Counted from the first letter of the stretch, positions 32,532 through 41,677 are shown. The stretch: 57,214 nucleotides of DNA from Candidatus Coprenecus avistercoris (GCA_018712275.1 DVHI01000084.1:1-57214), one strand, 5' to 3'. Program-made: numbers and translations. Notes: generated from the sequence alone by a model not told the origin.

Positions 32532-33973
32532 ACATCAAGCTGATAGCACGGTATATCGGTATAGCGTTGCTCTTCAACGCGCTGTTCATGTTCATCTCCC
32601 TGGGCGTGTCGGCACTCAACGGTTTCGACTCTTCCTTCTCACCCCTGCTGCTGAGCGCCCTGATTACTGCTATGGTGGGCTGCTTCCCCCTTATCTTCGT
32701 AAGAGGTCAGGATGACGTAAATCTCCGCGAGGGATTTGCGATTACCATCTTCTCATGGATTCTCAGCTGTATCTTCGGAATGCTGCCCTACGTTATGTGG
32801 GGCGGAGAGTTCACCCTGCCCAACGCCTGGTATGAGTCCGTGTCGGGCTATACCACCACCGGAGGAACTATCCTTAGAGACGTCGAGGCCCTGCCCAAAG
32901 GCCTGCTTTTCTGGCGCTCCTCCACTCATTTCATCGGCGGTATGGGAGTGATGGTCTTCATGCTCTTAGTGCTGCCCTCCATGAGTACCTTCCGCATGAG
33001 GATATCGAAGATAGAGATTTCCTCCATCTCGAAGGACAACTACCGCTACCGCTCGAAGGAGACCGTCCGGGTCATAGCCTCGACCTACGTCGGCATCACG
33101 GTGGCGGGCACCATAGCCCTGATGGTGGCCGGAATGTCCTTCTTCGACGCCGTCAATCACGCCATGAGCATAGTCTCCACCGGCGGTTTCAGCACCCGCA
33201 ACGTGTCGATATTATACTATGACTCCCTGCCGATAGAGATAGTCTGCATAGTCCTGATGTACGTCTCGACCCTGCATTTCGGCATGGTCTATGCCTTGAT
33301 AGTGAAGCGCTCGACGGCGCTGCTCAAGTCGCCTGTCTTCAGGTATTTCATGGGCTTCTGCATAGTGATGTCCCTGCTGATAGGACTGGACCTGAAGGCC
33401 AGCGGCCAGATCGCCACTTACGGTGAGGCCATGCGCCAGTCGTTCTTCCAGTATGCCTCTATCGTCAGTTCCACCGGTTTCGCTACGGCCGACACCTCCG
33501 TATGGCCCCTCTTCTCGATATTCCTGCTGCTCTTCGCCATGTTCCACGGTGGATGCAGCGGCTCGACCTGCGGCGGAGTGAAGGCGGACCGTATGTGGAT
33601 ATTCTACAAGGTGCTCAAGAACAATATCTTCAAGCAGCTTCATCCCAACGCCGTTATCCCGGTCAAGGTGGGAGACCATACTATCGACCCCTCGGTCATC
33701 CGCTCCGCGATACTGTATATCGTGGCATTTACCCTGATATTCATCGTAGGAGTGCTGCTTATATCCTTGACCGGCCCTGATTTCGAGGAGTCCTTCGCTG
33801 CTTCCCTGACATCGATGGGCAACGTCGGTCCCGGCTTGGGAGCCAGCGGCTCGATGGGCAATTTCTCGCATTTTACTCCATTCGCCAAAGTGGTGATGAC
33901 CATAGAGATGCTTCTCGGCCGTCTGGAGATCTACTCCCTGCTGATGCTGTTCTTCATCTTCAAGAAAGTCTAA
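32528..33973 (+). CDS. trkH: TrkH-family potassium uptake channel subunit
   Basis: 481 residues, four repeated membrane-pore-membrane units. The pore loops and their filter glycines are 'SVSGYTTTGGTILRDVEALP', 'MSIVSTGGFSTRNVS', 'IVSSTGFATADTSVWP' and 'SMGNVGPGLGASGSMGNFSH'. It also has 'FHGGCSGSTCGGVKADRMWI' and the C-terminal 'EMLLGRLEIYSLLMLFFIF' typical of TrkH/KtrB. It needs a cytosolic NAD/ATP-binding TrkA or KtrA; none is in this window. Instead the upstream coupled gene is the HAMP-like protein; a helicase gene follows after three bases. Confidence 0.95.
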   Translation: MNIKLIARYIGIALLFNALFMFISLGVSALNGFDSSFSPLLLSALITAMVGCFPLIFVRGQDDVNLREGFAITIFSWILSCIFGMLPYVMWGGEFTLPNAWYESVSGYTTTGGTILRDVEALPKGLLFWRSSTHFIGGMGVMVFMLLVLPSMSTFRMRISKIEISSISKDNYRYRSKETVRVIASTYVGITVAGTIALMVAGMSFFDAVNHAMSIVSTGGFSTRNVSILYYDSLPIEIVCIVLMYVSTLHFGMVYALIVKRSTALLKSPVFRYFMGFCIVMSLLIGLDLKASGQIATYGEAMRQSFFQYASIVSSTGFATADTSVWPLFSIFLLLFAMFHGGCSGSTCGGVKADRMWIFYKVLKNNIFKQLHPNAVIPVKVGDHTIDPSVIRSAILYIVAFTLIFIVGVLLISLTGPDFEESFAASLTSMGNVGPGLGASGSMGNFSHFTPFAKVVMTIEMLLGRLEIYSLLMLFFIFKKV

Positions 33974-33976
33974 GCG

Positions 33977-35383
33977 ATGGCAGTCAGAGAATTTCTGGAG
34001 CAGAAGATACGGGAGGCCTTCCCGTATGATCCTACGCCCTGCCAGGACGAACTTTTCTCGCGGTTGCCGGCCTTTCTGACCGGGGAGGGCGAGATTATGA
34101 TAGTCAACGGTTATGCCGGTACCGGTAAGACTGAGGCGATGGGCGCGGCCGTACGGGCGATGAAGGCTCTGAACCTGCGGTTCCGCCTGATGGCTCCGAC
34201 TGGCCGTGCTGCAAAGGTGCTGGCGGGCTATACCGGCGAGAAGGCCACTACGATTCACAAGCAGATCTACCGGCAGAAATCGATGGACGCCGGCGGAGGA
34301 AAATTTGTCCTGGACCTGAACAAGGACCGCCGGACCTGCTACATCGTGGACGAGGCCTCTCTGATTACCATAGATTCGGCCGGCTCGCTCTTCGGCAGCG
34401 GCAATCTCCTCGAGGACCTGCTGGACTACATCCGGCAGGGGGAGGGCAATACCCTGATCCTGGTAGGGGACAATGCCCAGCTCCCGCCCATCGGCCTCGA
34501 CCGCAGTCCCGCCCTCGACCCCTCGTACGTGGGGATGTACGGCCATGTGGACTATGTCCTGCTGGACAAGGTCGTGCGTCAGGCCGACACTTCCGGAATC
34601 CTGTTCAATGCCACGGTGGTGCGGCATGCGGTAGTGACCGGAGCCTGTGAGGAGTATCCCCGGCTGGAAACCCGCGGTTTTGCGGACGTGGAGCGTATCG
34701 GCGGCGGTGAGCTTATCGAGGCACTGGACGATGCGATAGGCCGATACGGGATAGACGAGACGGTGGTGCTCTGCCGTTCCAACAAGCGGGCCAACCGCTA
34801 CAACCAGGGCATCCGGGGCACCGTCCTCTTCCGGGAGGAGGCCCTTTCCCGGGGGGACCGGCTGATGGTGGTGAAGAACTGCTATCAGTTTCTGGAGAAG
34901 ATCGAGGAGCTGGACTTCATAGCCAACGGGGATATCGCGGAGCTGATCCGGATTTCGAATTACGAGGAACGCTACGGCCTGCATTTCGCCGAGGCTGTCC
35001 TGGCCTTTCCTGACTACGGCGACGTGGAGATTACGGCCAAGGTGATTCTCGACACCCTCACGTCCGAGTCCGCATCCCTGCCCGCGGAGCAGCAGAGTGC
35101 CCTGTACGAAGGCGTCTTCACCGACTACAGCGACATCTCCACCAAGCGCAAGCGCAACGCCGCCGTCCGGGAGGATCCGTACTACAACGCCCTGCAGATC
35201 AAGTACTCCACTGCCATCACCTGCCACAAGTCCCAGGGCGGCCAGTGGAAGTGCGTCTTCATCGACAACGCCTTTTGGCAGGACACCCTCACCGTCGAGG
35301 ACCTCAAGTGGCTCTACACCGCCCTCACCCGCGCCACCAAAAAACTCTACTTAGTCAACTTCAACAAGAAATTTTTCGATTGA
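33977..35383 (+). CDS. RecD/Dda-like ATP-dependent DNA helicase
   Basis: 468 residues, superfamily 1B type, without a RecD2 N-terminal extension. Motifs in order: Walker A 'VNGYAGTGKTEAMG' (about 43-56), Ia 'LMAPTGRAAKVLAGYTGEKA', Walker B 'CYIVDEASLIT', III 'LILVGDNAQLPPIG', IV-like 'VLCRSNKRANRYNQG', V 'AITCHKSQGGQWKCVFID', VI 'WLYTALTRATKKLYLVNFN'. Many Bacteroidota carry this stand-alone helicase; it probably acts 5'-3' in DNA repair or recombination. It starts three bases after trkH. A long inverted repeat follows the stop. Confidence 0.93.
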   Translation: MAVREFLEQKIREAFPYDPTPCQDELFSRLPAFLTGEGEIMIVNGYAGTGKTEAMGAAVRAMKALNLRFRLMAPTGRAAKVLAGYTGEKATTIHKQIYRQKSMDAGGGKFVLDLNKDRRTCYIVDEASLITIDSAGSLFGSGNLLEDLLDYIRQGEGNTLILVGDNAQLPPIGLDRSPALDPSYVGMYGHVDYVLLDKVVRQADTSGILFNATVVRHAVVTGACEEYPRLETRGFADVERIGGGELIEALDDAIGRYGIDETVVLCRSNKRANRYNQGIRGTVLFREEALSRGDRLMVVKNCYQFLEKIEELDFIANGDIAELIRISNYEERYGLHFAEAVLAFPDYGDVEITAKVILDTLTSESASLPAEQQSALYEGVFTDYSDISTKRKRNAAVREDPYYNALQIKYSTAITCHKSQGGQWKCVFIDNAFWQDTLTVEDLKWLYTALTRATKKLYLVNFNKKFFD

Positions 35384-35393
35384 CGGCATCAGT

Positions 35394-35525
35394 TTTCAGG
35401 TAAGTACGGATACTCTGAAAAGCATGCCACCCTCGGCCTGTTAGAGGGAGGGGCCCGCCGCGAAGCGGTGGGAGGGAAAAGCGCCGTAGGCGCGTCCTTT
35501 TCAGAGTATCCGTACTTACCTGAAA
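35394..35525. repeat. 29-bp perfect inverted repeat enclosing a G/C-rich 74-bp core
   Basis: Left arm 35394-35422 and right arm 35497-35525 are exact complements over 29 bp. The core contains nested small hairpins, e.g. CCCGCCGC-GAA-GCGGTGGGA near 35454 and GCGCC-GTA-GGCGC near 35481. It lies between the convergent helicase and methyltransferase genes, 10 bp after one stop and 5 bp after the other. No terminal target duplication is obvious. It could be a non-autonomous mobile repeat or a two-way terminator; the core resembles host intergenic repeats like those after tRNA-Ser. Confidence 0.9.
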
Positions 35526-35530
35526 GCCGT

Positions 35531-36739
35531 TTAAATAGAAGGTGTTGAGACGATGAGGAGCCGGGAGCCGTCGGAGGCGGTGGTGGCCAGAACGCGGAGG
35601 GTGTCGCTCTCGGAGGTGCCGAGGCGGCGGCGGAGCTCCTCGGAGGTGATCGGGAAATTGCGGGCGGTGACGGAGCAGGCGGGGTATTTCTTCCGGAAAT
35701 CGCGGATGGTGGCCTTGTGGAAGGGCAGGACCTCGATGATGCGGCGGATCTTCCCGGGAAAATGCCCGACAGGCACCGGGGCTGTGTAGAAATGGGTGGA
35801 GGCGGAGATCTTCCGGAGGCCGAATCGGACGGCCGGGAGCTTGAAGGCTCCGCTTTTCAGGATGGCGGGGGAGGGCTCCAGGAGGTAGCCGGTGATTTCC
35901 GAAGGAGCGGCCAGGTCTGCGGCGGCCTCATTTTCCTCGCGGAGGGTAAAATGGAATTCGGCCACATCTTCCCCGGAGGAGAGCTCTACCGCTGTTATGG
36001 GGATGTTCCCGGCCGATATGGCATTGCCCCTGAGCATCAGGACCAGGACCTCCTTGCACTCATTCTCCGAAGAGAGGATATGGATTTCGGCGGTTTCCGG
36101 CAGCTCCGAGAGCAGGACGCGGATGTCGGCCATGGGGGAGGCCTTCAGCAGGATGCGGGGGGCGATGCGCAGCAGCTCGGGGCGGAGGGCGGTGATGTCC
36201 GGCTCGCAGTCCCTGAGGGAGTAGACCCTGCCGCCGTCCCTGCCCCTGCGGGCCGGGTCGAGGTAGATGAGGCTGTAGGTGTCGGAGGGGATGCGGCTGA
36301 GCATTTCTGGCGTCGTCTCTGCACAGTGTACAGTGATATTGTCCCTGCCGAGAGCAACGAAATTGTGCCGGGCGCAGGCGCAGAGTTCTTCCGAACGTTC
36401 GAAATAGTCCACTGAGGCGGCCGGTTGGGATAGACTCCAGGAATCAACGCCGAGACCTCCGGTGAGGTCGGCTACCCTGTCCACGCTGAGGACGAAGCGC
36501 TGCTTGTAGAGGGCGGTGGCCTGTGAGCTGCATTGCTCCAGGGAAAGGGACTGCGGGTAGAGCAACCCGGGCTCGGCGTACCACACCGGCAGCTTGTTTC
36601 TGGCCTTCGCACGTCCCTGGATACATCTGACGGCTACCTGCATGTCTATGGAAGGCCAGCGCTCGCGGTGCAGCATCAGCTCTGCCGTACTGTCCGTCTC
36701 GTGTCTGAGGATAAACTCTTTCAGTTCCTGATCTGTCAT
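35531..36739 (-). CDS. SAM-dependent methyltransferase with THUMP-like domain
   Basis: 402 residues. A helical N-terminal part (about 1-85) leads into a Rossmann methyltransferase core: motif I 'VADLTGGLGVDSWSLSQPAA' near 96, acidic 'VDYFERSEELCACARHNF', and motif IV-like 'SLIYLDPARRGRDGGRVYSL'. The C-terminal third has 'YLLEPSPAILKSGAFKLPAV' and 'HFYTAPVPVGHFPGKIRRI', the THUMP-like domain seen in this Bacteroidota family. The THUMP relation and DPAR motif suggest an RNA base as substrate (inference). A -7 box ends four bases before the ATG, pointing to a leaderless transcript. Confidence 0.88.
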   Translation of the reverse strand: MTDQELKEFILRHETDSTAELMLHRERWPSIDMQVAVRCIQGRAKARNKLPVWYAEPGLLYPQSLSLEQCSSQATALYKQRFVLSVDRVADLTGGLGVDSWSLSQPAASVDYFERSEELCACARHNFVALGRDNITVHCAETTPEMLSRIPSDTYSLIYLDPARRGRDGGRVYSLRDCEPDITALRPELLRIAPRILLKASPMADIRVLLSELPETAEIHILSSENECKEVLVLMLRGNAISAGNIPITAVELSSGEDVAEFHFTLREENEAAADLAAPSEITGYLLEPSPAILKSGAFKLPAVRFGLRKISASTHFYTAPVPVGHFPGKIRRIIEVLPFHKATIRDFRKKYPACSVTARNFPITSEELRRRLGTSESDTLRVLATTASDGSRLLIVSTPSI

Positions 36740-36743
36740 GCCG

Positions 36744-36751
36744 CAAAATTA
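36744..36751 (-). promoter_or_regulatory. -7 box of the THUMP-like methyltransferase gene
   Basis: Minus-strand TAATTTTG, exact TAnnTTTG, leaving only four bases before the start codon. Transcription would begin at or next to the A of ATG. Confidence 0.45.
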
Positions 36752-36843
36752 ATCCCAAACCCGGAATTATTTATGGCATTCTGCTCAAATTTTCGTAAAT
36801 TGCACCGATAAACTGGATTCAATACAACTAAATCTATAGAAAA

Positions 36844-38499
36844 ATGAATTACAGAGAAGTCGCAATGCAATGGACCGGTCCTGAGTACGATGTGGAGACC
36901 AGGATGAAGGTCAATGCTCTCCTTCATGGAGATGAGAAAGAACTCGAGGATGCGTTTTACCGTACACTGGAGTTCGGTACCGGCGGACTCCGCGGTATCA
37001 TGGGTGTGGGAACGAACCGGATGAACAAGTACACGGTGGGTATGGCTACCCAGGGATTTGCCAACTATATCGCAAAGGCTTTCCCCGGTGAGGAAATCCG
37101 CGTGGCTGTCTCTTTCGACTCGAGGAACAACAGCAGGGATTTTGCCAAGATTACGGCGGAAGTATTCGCTAACAATGGATTCGAGGTATACCTCTTCGAC
37201 AATATCAGGCCTACCCCCGAGCTGAGTTTTGCCATCCGTCACTATCATTGCCATGCCGGCGTCATGGTAACTGCTTCTCATAACCCCAAGGAATACAACG
37301 GCTACAAAGCCTACTGGCAGGACGGCGCCCAGCTTACCGCCCCTCACGATACTGCAGTCATCGCCGAGGTAAACAAGATAGAGAATCCCTCCATGGTCAA
37401 GTTCGGAGAGGATAACCTCTCAGGGATAAAGATGATGGGTGAGGAGACAGACAAGATTTATCTCGACTCCATCCTGTCGCTGATGCTTTCACCCGAGTCT
37501 ATAGCCCGTCACAAGGATATAAAGTTCGTGTATACCCCTCTGCACGGGACAGGCGTACGTCTGGTACCGAGGGCCCTGAAGCAGATCGGCTTTACTGAGG
37601 TATATCCTGTGAACGAGCAGATGATAAGCGACGGTAATTTCCCGACAGTCGTATCTCCCAACCCTGAGGAGCCTTCCGCATTGAAGATGGCTGTGGAACT
37701 GGCCGAGGCCAAGGAAGCTGACATCGTGCTGGCTACCGACCCTGACGCCGACCGCGTGGGCGTGGCCGTCCGCGACGACAAGGGCCAGATGCTCCTGCTG
37801 ACCGGCAACCAGACCGCCTCCCTGCTGACCTATTACATCCTGACCCGCTGGCACGAGCTCGGTAAACTCAATAAGGATACATACTGCGTAAAGACCATCG
37901 TGACCACCGAGCTGCTGACAGCCATCGCAGACAAGTTCGGAGTCCAGATGTACGACGTGCTCACCGGCTTCAAGTACATCGCCCAGATCGTCCGTGAGAA
38001 CGAGGGCCGCAGGACCTTCATCTGCGGAGGCGAGGAGAGCTACGGCTTCAACGTAGGCGAGTTCGTCCGTGACAAGGATGCCGTGATCACCTGCTCTTTC
38101 GTGGCTGAGTGCGCTGCCTGGGCCGCTGACCAGGGTCTGACCCTGTACGGCCTGCTGCAGAAGATATACGCCGAGTTCGGCACCTACCGCGAGAAGCTCG
38201 TCTCCCTGACCAAGAAGGGCATCGACGGCAACCAGCAGATAGCCGCCATGATGAAGAACTACCGAGAGAATCCTCCCGCCAGGCTGGGTGACTCACCAGT
38301 AGTGAAGGTAATCGACTACACCGAGCCCGAGAAGACAGGTCTGCCCAAATCCAACGTACTCAGGTTCTTCTCCGAGGACGGCTCTGTAGTTACAGTGCGT
38401 CCCTCGGGTACGGAGCCCAAGATCAAATTCTATTTCGGAGCCAAGGGAGAGAAGGCTGCCGCGACGGTAGACTCACTTGTGAAGCAGTTTTCGGAGTAG
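36844..38499 (+). CDS. Phosphoglucomutase/phosphomannomutase (phospho-sugar mutase)
   Basis: 551 residues, alpha-D-phosphohexomutase family of PgcA/PGM2 size. The phosphoserine loop 'MVTASHNPKEYNGYKAYWQD' places the catalytic Ser at 145. The metal loop is 'IVLATDPDADRVGVAV', the sugar-binding loop 'TFICGGEESYGFNVGEFVRD', and the phosphate-binding loop 'VTVRPSGTEPKIKFYFGAKG'. 'EFGTGGLRGIMGVGTNRMN' is near the N-terminus. It interconverts hexose 1- and 6-phosphates for glycogen and cell-wall precursors such as the rmlA substrate. Its 3' end overlaps the convergent pssA by 27 bases. Confidence 0.95.
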   Translation: MNYREVAMQWTGPEYDVETRMKVNALLHGDEKELEDAFYRTLEFGTGGLRGIMGVGTNRMNKYTVGMATQGFANYIAKAFPGEEIRVAVSFDSRNNSRDFAKITAEVFANNGFEVYLFDNIRPTPELSFAIRHYHCHAGVMVTASHNPKEYNGYKAYWQDGAQLTAPHDTAVIAEVNKIENPSMVKFGEDNLSGIKMMGEETDKIYLDSILSLMLSPESIARHKDIKFVYTPLHGTGVRLVPRALKQIGFTEVYPVNEQMISDGNFPTVVSPNPEEPSALKMAVELAEAKEADIVLATDPDADRVGVAVRDDKGQMLLLTGNQTASLLTYYILTRWHELGKLNKDTYCVKTIVTTELLTAIADKFGVQMYDVLTGFKYIAQIVRENEGRRTFICGGEESYGFNVGEFVRDKDAVITCSFVAECAAWAADQGLTLYGLLQKIYAEFGTYREKLVSLTKKGIDGNQQIAAMMKNYRENPPARLGDSPVVKVIDYTEPEKTGLPKSNVLRFFSEDGSVVTVRPSGTEPKIKFYFGAKGEKAAATVDSLVKQFSE

Positions 38500-39201
38500 T
38501 GCCGCGGCTGCGTTCCATACGATGTAGAACGCAAAGACAGTGAATACGATACCCGTCCAGTGTATCTTCAGGATAAGGAGAATGACTGCGGCGGGTATTA
38601 TTATGCACAGAAACGTAAAGCGCTGTGCGTTGTCCTTCCATTTGAGGGTCTTGAGCTTCATGGAGAACATCGGAAGCTCGCTCACCAGCAGGGCGCAGAG
38701 GATGAGGGTCACTGCCGGGATTGCCCAGTTGTTGGCCAGGAAGGTGTTGGCGATGTGCTCGTAGTGGCCGGCGAAGGCGGCCAGGGAGGCGGCGAAGAGG
38801 GCCGAGGCCGGTACGGGCAGGCCCAGGAAACTCTCGCTCTGACGGGTGTCCAGGTTGAACTTGGCGAGCCGCAGGGCGGAGAATGCCGCTATGAGCAGGG
38901 GAACATAGCAGATGTAGGAATGGATGCCGGAGGTGAATCCGGCGAGGTAATTGTATAAAATAAGGGAGGGAGCCAGCCCGAAGCTCACTGTATCGGCGAG
39001 CGAGTCCAGCTCCTTCCCTATGTCGGAGTATGCATGAAACACTCTGGCGGCAAGGCCGTCCAGGAAATCAAATACCGCTGCCAGCACTATCATCGCCAGC
39101 GCCATGTCGAAGTCATCCTGGAATGCAAGGATGACGGCCGCACTGCCCGAAAGCAGGTTGAGGCAGGTGATGGCATCCGGCAGGTATTTGGTCAGTTTCA
39201 T
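38473..39201 (-). CDS. pssA: CDP-diacylglycerol-serine O-phosphatidyltransferase
   Basis: 242 residues, integral membrane CDP-alcohol phosphotransferase making phosphatidylserine, the precursor of phosphatidylethanolamine. The signature D-G-x2-A-R-x8-G-x3-D-x3-D is complete in 'DGLAARVFHAYSDIGKELDS' plus LAD, near residues 48-70. The N-terminus 'LPDAITCLNLLSGSAAVILA' and about seven hydrophobic spans fit the Bacillus/Bacteroidota subclass II form. It lies 13 bases after the second C1 peptidase gene. The C-terminus is shared in antisense with the end of the phosphoglucomutase gene. Confidence 0.93.
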   Translation of the reverse strand: MKLTKYLPDAITCLNLLSGSAAVILAFQDDFDMALAMIVLAAVFDFLDGLAARVFHAYSDIGKELDSLADTVSFGLAPSLILYNYLAGFTSGIHSYICYVPLLIAAFSALRLAKFNLDTRQSESFLGLPVPASALFAASLAAFAGHYEHIANTFLANNWAIPAVTLILCALLVSELPMFSMKLKTLKWKDNAQRFTFLCIIIPAAVILLILKIHWTGIVFTVFAFYIVWNAAAALLRKLLHK

Positions 39202-39214
39202 GCTTCAGAAAGTA

Positions 39215-40375
39215 TTACAGTCCCAGTTTGGCCTTGATGTCGGCGGGTATGGCGTCCTTGTGGACGATGATGCTGATAGTCTTGGCCCTTACATATTTCT
39301 CGGACATGTAGTGGTATCCCTCGTAGGGTCCTTCGGCACCCCAGGAGTTCTTGGTGATGTAGTACTTGGTGCCTGCGGGATCATTGGCGATACCGATCAG
39401 GTGCTCCAGGTGGTCGTCAGTGGTGGTGAAGGACTCGTAGCCCTGCTGGCGCAGTTCCTGGTCCACTTCCTCTACCTCGGCGATGAGGGTGTCGGTGGCG
39501 CCGATAGCTTTGCGGTCGAGGGAAGCGTCAGCGGGAAGGATGGCGATTCCGAGGGGGCTGTACACGTAGCCTTTCTCGCTCACGTCGCCGTCCCAGCTTA
39601 CTGTGTAGCCGGTGTTGAGGGCGTTGTCAATGACTGCCATCATCTCGTCCAGAGGCAGGTTGTAGAGCAGCGCGTGGTCCCAGTTGTCGGGCACCTCGAG
39701 GGGCACCTGCTGGTAGAAGGGATGGTGGGAGAAGGATGTAATCTCGATGTAGTCGTCTGTGTTGAGGCCGAGCATGTCCCTGAAGGACTCGGGTGTATAC
39801 TCCTTGCCCTCATATACGAATGTCTCGGGAACCTCGCCCATGTAGATGTCGAAGAGTGCGTCCTGCAGCTCCCAGTACTCGTCGGAGCGGGCCTTGAGGC
39901 TTACTGAGGCGTCGGCTATGGCTTTGAGGTAGGTCCTCAGCTCCCTGTGGTTGGGCAGGGGAGAGTCGTAGTTGATGCCTGAGTATGCGGACTGGGGCAC
40001 GATGCCGTACTTGTCGATGATGTTGAAGGTCATGTGACCGATGCTGCCCTCGCTGATATTGCCTTTACCGCGGCGGAGGTAGTTGTCGTTCATCCTCTCA
40101 TAGTAGTTCTGACGTACTGTGTAGAGCTCGGAGAGGTCATATTCGCCCTTGCCCATGCGGAGCAGCTCGGCCTCGATGAACGAGGTGGTGGCGAAGCACC
40201 AGCATGTGCCGGTGGCGTTCTGGTCCTTTACAGAAGTTACCGGAATCCTGAACTGCTCAGTGATCTGATAGGGATTCACTTTCTCAGGCTCCTGCTGTTT
40301 CTTCTTGGGAGCGGCGGATGAGGGAAGGGCCATGGTGATGGCGAGGGCTCCCGCGATGATGTAGTGCAATTTCAT
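39215..40375 (-). CDS. C1-family cysteine peptidase (PepC/bleomycin-hydrolase-like), paralogue 2
   Basis: 386 residues with a signal peptide (MKLHYIIAGALAITMALPSS). The papain-type triad is visible: Cys58 in 'NATGTCWCFATTSFIEAELL', His322 in 'TTDDHLEHLIGIANDPAG', Asn343 in 'YYITKNSWGAEGPYEG'. 'DNYLRRGKGNISEGSIGHMT', 'IVPQSAYSGINY' and 'DALFDIYMGEVPETFVYEGK' match the bleomycin hydrolase/aminopeptidase C layout. Unlike classical PepC, it is exported, and lacks the C-terminal extension that blocks the active site, ending at KAKLGL. It is about 24 bases after its paralogue and 13 before pssA. Confidence 0.92.
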   Translation of the reverse strand: MKLHYIIAGALAITMALPSSAAPKKKQQEPEKVNPYQITEQFRIPVTSVKDQNATGTCWCFATTSFIEAELLRMGKGEYDLSELYTVRQNYYERMNDNYLRRGKGNISEGSIGHMTFNIIDKYGIVPQSAYSGINYDSPLPNHRELRTYLKAIADASVSLKARSDEYWELQDALFDIYMGEVPETFVYEGKEYTPESFRDMLGLNTDDYIEITSFSHHPFYQQVPLEVPDNWDHALLYNLPLDEMMAVIDNALNTGYTVSWDGDVSEKGYVYSPLGIAILPADASLDRKAIGATDTLIAEVEEVDQELRQQGYESFTTTDDHLEHLIGIANDPAGTKYYITKNSWGAEGPYEGYHYMSEKYVRAKTISIIVHKDAIPADIKAKLGL

Positions 40376-40399
40376 AAGCTGTGATGTTTTAATTAAGGA

Positions 40400-41617
40400 T
40401 TAAAGACCCATCTTTGCCCTGATGTCGGCGGGGATGGCGTTCTTGTTGACCATGATGTCCATGGTCTTGTATCTTACGTAAGCCTCGGATACATACCATA
40501 TTCCATGGTACTTGCCGGCATCGCCCCATGAGTTCTTCACCATGTAGTATTTCTTGCCGTTCTGGTCCTTGGCGATACCGAAGATCTGCATGCCGTGGTC
40601 ATCGGTGGTCTGGTATGTGTCATAGCCGATCTGGCGCATTTCCTGAGTTATCTCGAGTTCGGGGCAGGGCTCCAGGAAGGCGATGGCCTGAGGGTTGGAG
40701 TTGTCTGCACCGATCCAGTGAGCCTGGTCGGAACCCACTTCCTTGATCTCAGCCTCGAGGGCCTCATAGTCGGGAACGATTCCGAGACCGTCGCGGTTGA
40801 AGCCTCTTTCGCTCACGTCAGCGGCCCATGCTACGGTATAGCCGTTGTTGACGGCGTTGTCGATGATGGCCACGAGGTCATCGATGGGCACGTTCATGGA
40901 GGACTCCCAGAGCCAGTTGTCGGGCACCTCGATGATCATCTTCTGATAGAAGGGCCTGTGTGTCCATGAGGTTACGTCGATATAGTCGTCCAGGTTGATG
41001 CCGAGGGACTCCACGTATGTGTGGGGATTGTACTCCTTTCCGTCCACTGTGAAGGTCTCGGGGCACTCGCCGAGGTATGCGTCGAGTATGCCTCTCAGAC
41101 CGGCCTGCCATGCTGTTGAGAGCTGACGGTTGGGGTTCTTGATGATTACGTCCACGTATGCCCTGAGCAGACGGTCAAGCTCACCGTGGCGGTGGGTCTC
41201 GGTGCCGTAGTTCAGACCGGGCATTTCTGACTCGGGTACCGCTCCGTAGTTCTTAAGACCGTAGAGCACATTGCCGAACGAGCTGCCGGGAGCGAAGTTG
41301 AGGGCTCCGTGGAGTCTGACGAATTTCTCGGCTTTCTCCTGATAGGACTTGTGTACGATGTACATCTCGGAGAGGTCGAGAGGCAGGGTGTATCCGTTGC
41401 GGAGAATCTCGGACTCGAAGAACGAGATGGCTGAGAAGCACCAGCATGTGCTGGAACTGCTCTGGTTCTTTACGGAGGTTATGGGATTCTCTTTCACTGT
41501 CTCGAAGATATAGCCTTCGGGTTCAGCGGCTCCCTTTTTGGATTTCTTCTGTGCCGAAAGCACTGGAGAAACCATGCAGCAGATGCATAATGCGGTGATG
41601 ATGTGTTTGATAGACAT
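40400..41617 (-). CDS. C1-family cysteine peptidase (PepC/bleomycin-hydrolase-like), paralogue 1
   Basis: 405 residues, exported (signal ending near VLSAQKKSKKG). Cys58 in 'NQSSSSTCWCFSAISFFESE', His341 in 'QTTDDHGMQIFGIAKDQNGK' and Asn362 in 'YYMVKNSWGDAGKYHGIWYV' form the triad at almost the same positions as in the next gene, with which it clearly shares a recent ancestor. Differences are spread along the chain, including a longer 'DQAHWIGADNSNPQAIAFLE' insert, suggesting different substrates. Both end in ADI.AK.GL. First gene of the C1-C1-pssA unit; no clean -7 box was found in the 60 bases upstream. Confidence 0.92.
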   Translation of the reverse strand: MSIKHIITALCICCMVSPVLSAQKKSKKGAAEPEGYIFETVKENPITSVKNQSSSSTCWCFSAISFFESEILRNGYTLPLDLSEMYIVHKSYQEKAEKFVRLHGALNFAPGSSFGNVLYGLKNYGAVPESEMPGLNYGTETHRHGELDRLLRAYVDVIIKNPNRQLSTAWQAGLRGILDAYLGECPETFTVDGKEYNPHTYVESLGINLDDYIDVTSWTHRPFYQKMIIEVPDNWLWESSMNVPIDDLVAIIDNAVNNGYTVAWAADVSERGFNRDGLGIVPDYEALEAEIKEVGSDQAHWIGADNSNPQAIAFLEPCPELEITQEMRQIGYDTYQTTDDHGMQIFGIAKDQNGKKYYMVKNSWGDAGKYHGIWYVSEAYVRYKTMDIMVNKNAIPADIRAKMGL

Positions 41618-41677
41618 GGTATTAAAGATTAGATTAGTTGTTGGTTTGATAGTAATTTGATAGTATTGTGTTGAGTT

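Noticed and set aside
33212-35227. 671-codon open frame on the minus strand
   Set aside because: Antisense across trkH and the helicase, both of which have complete motifs.
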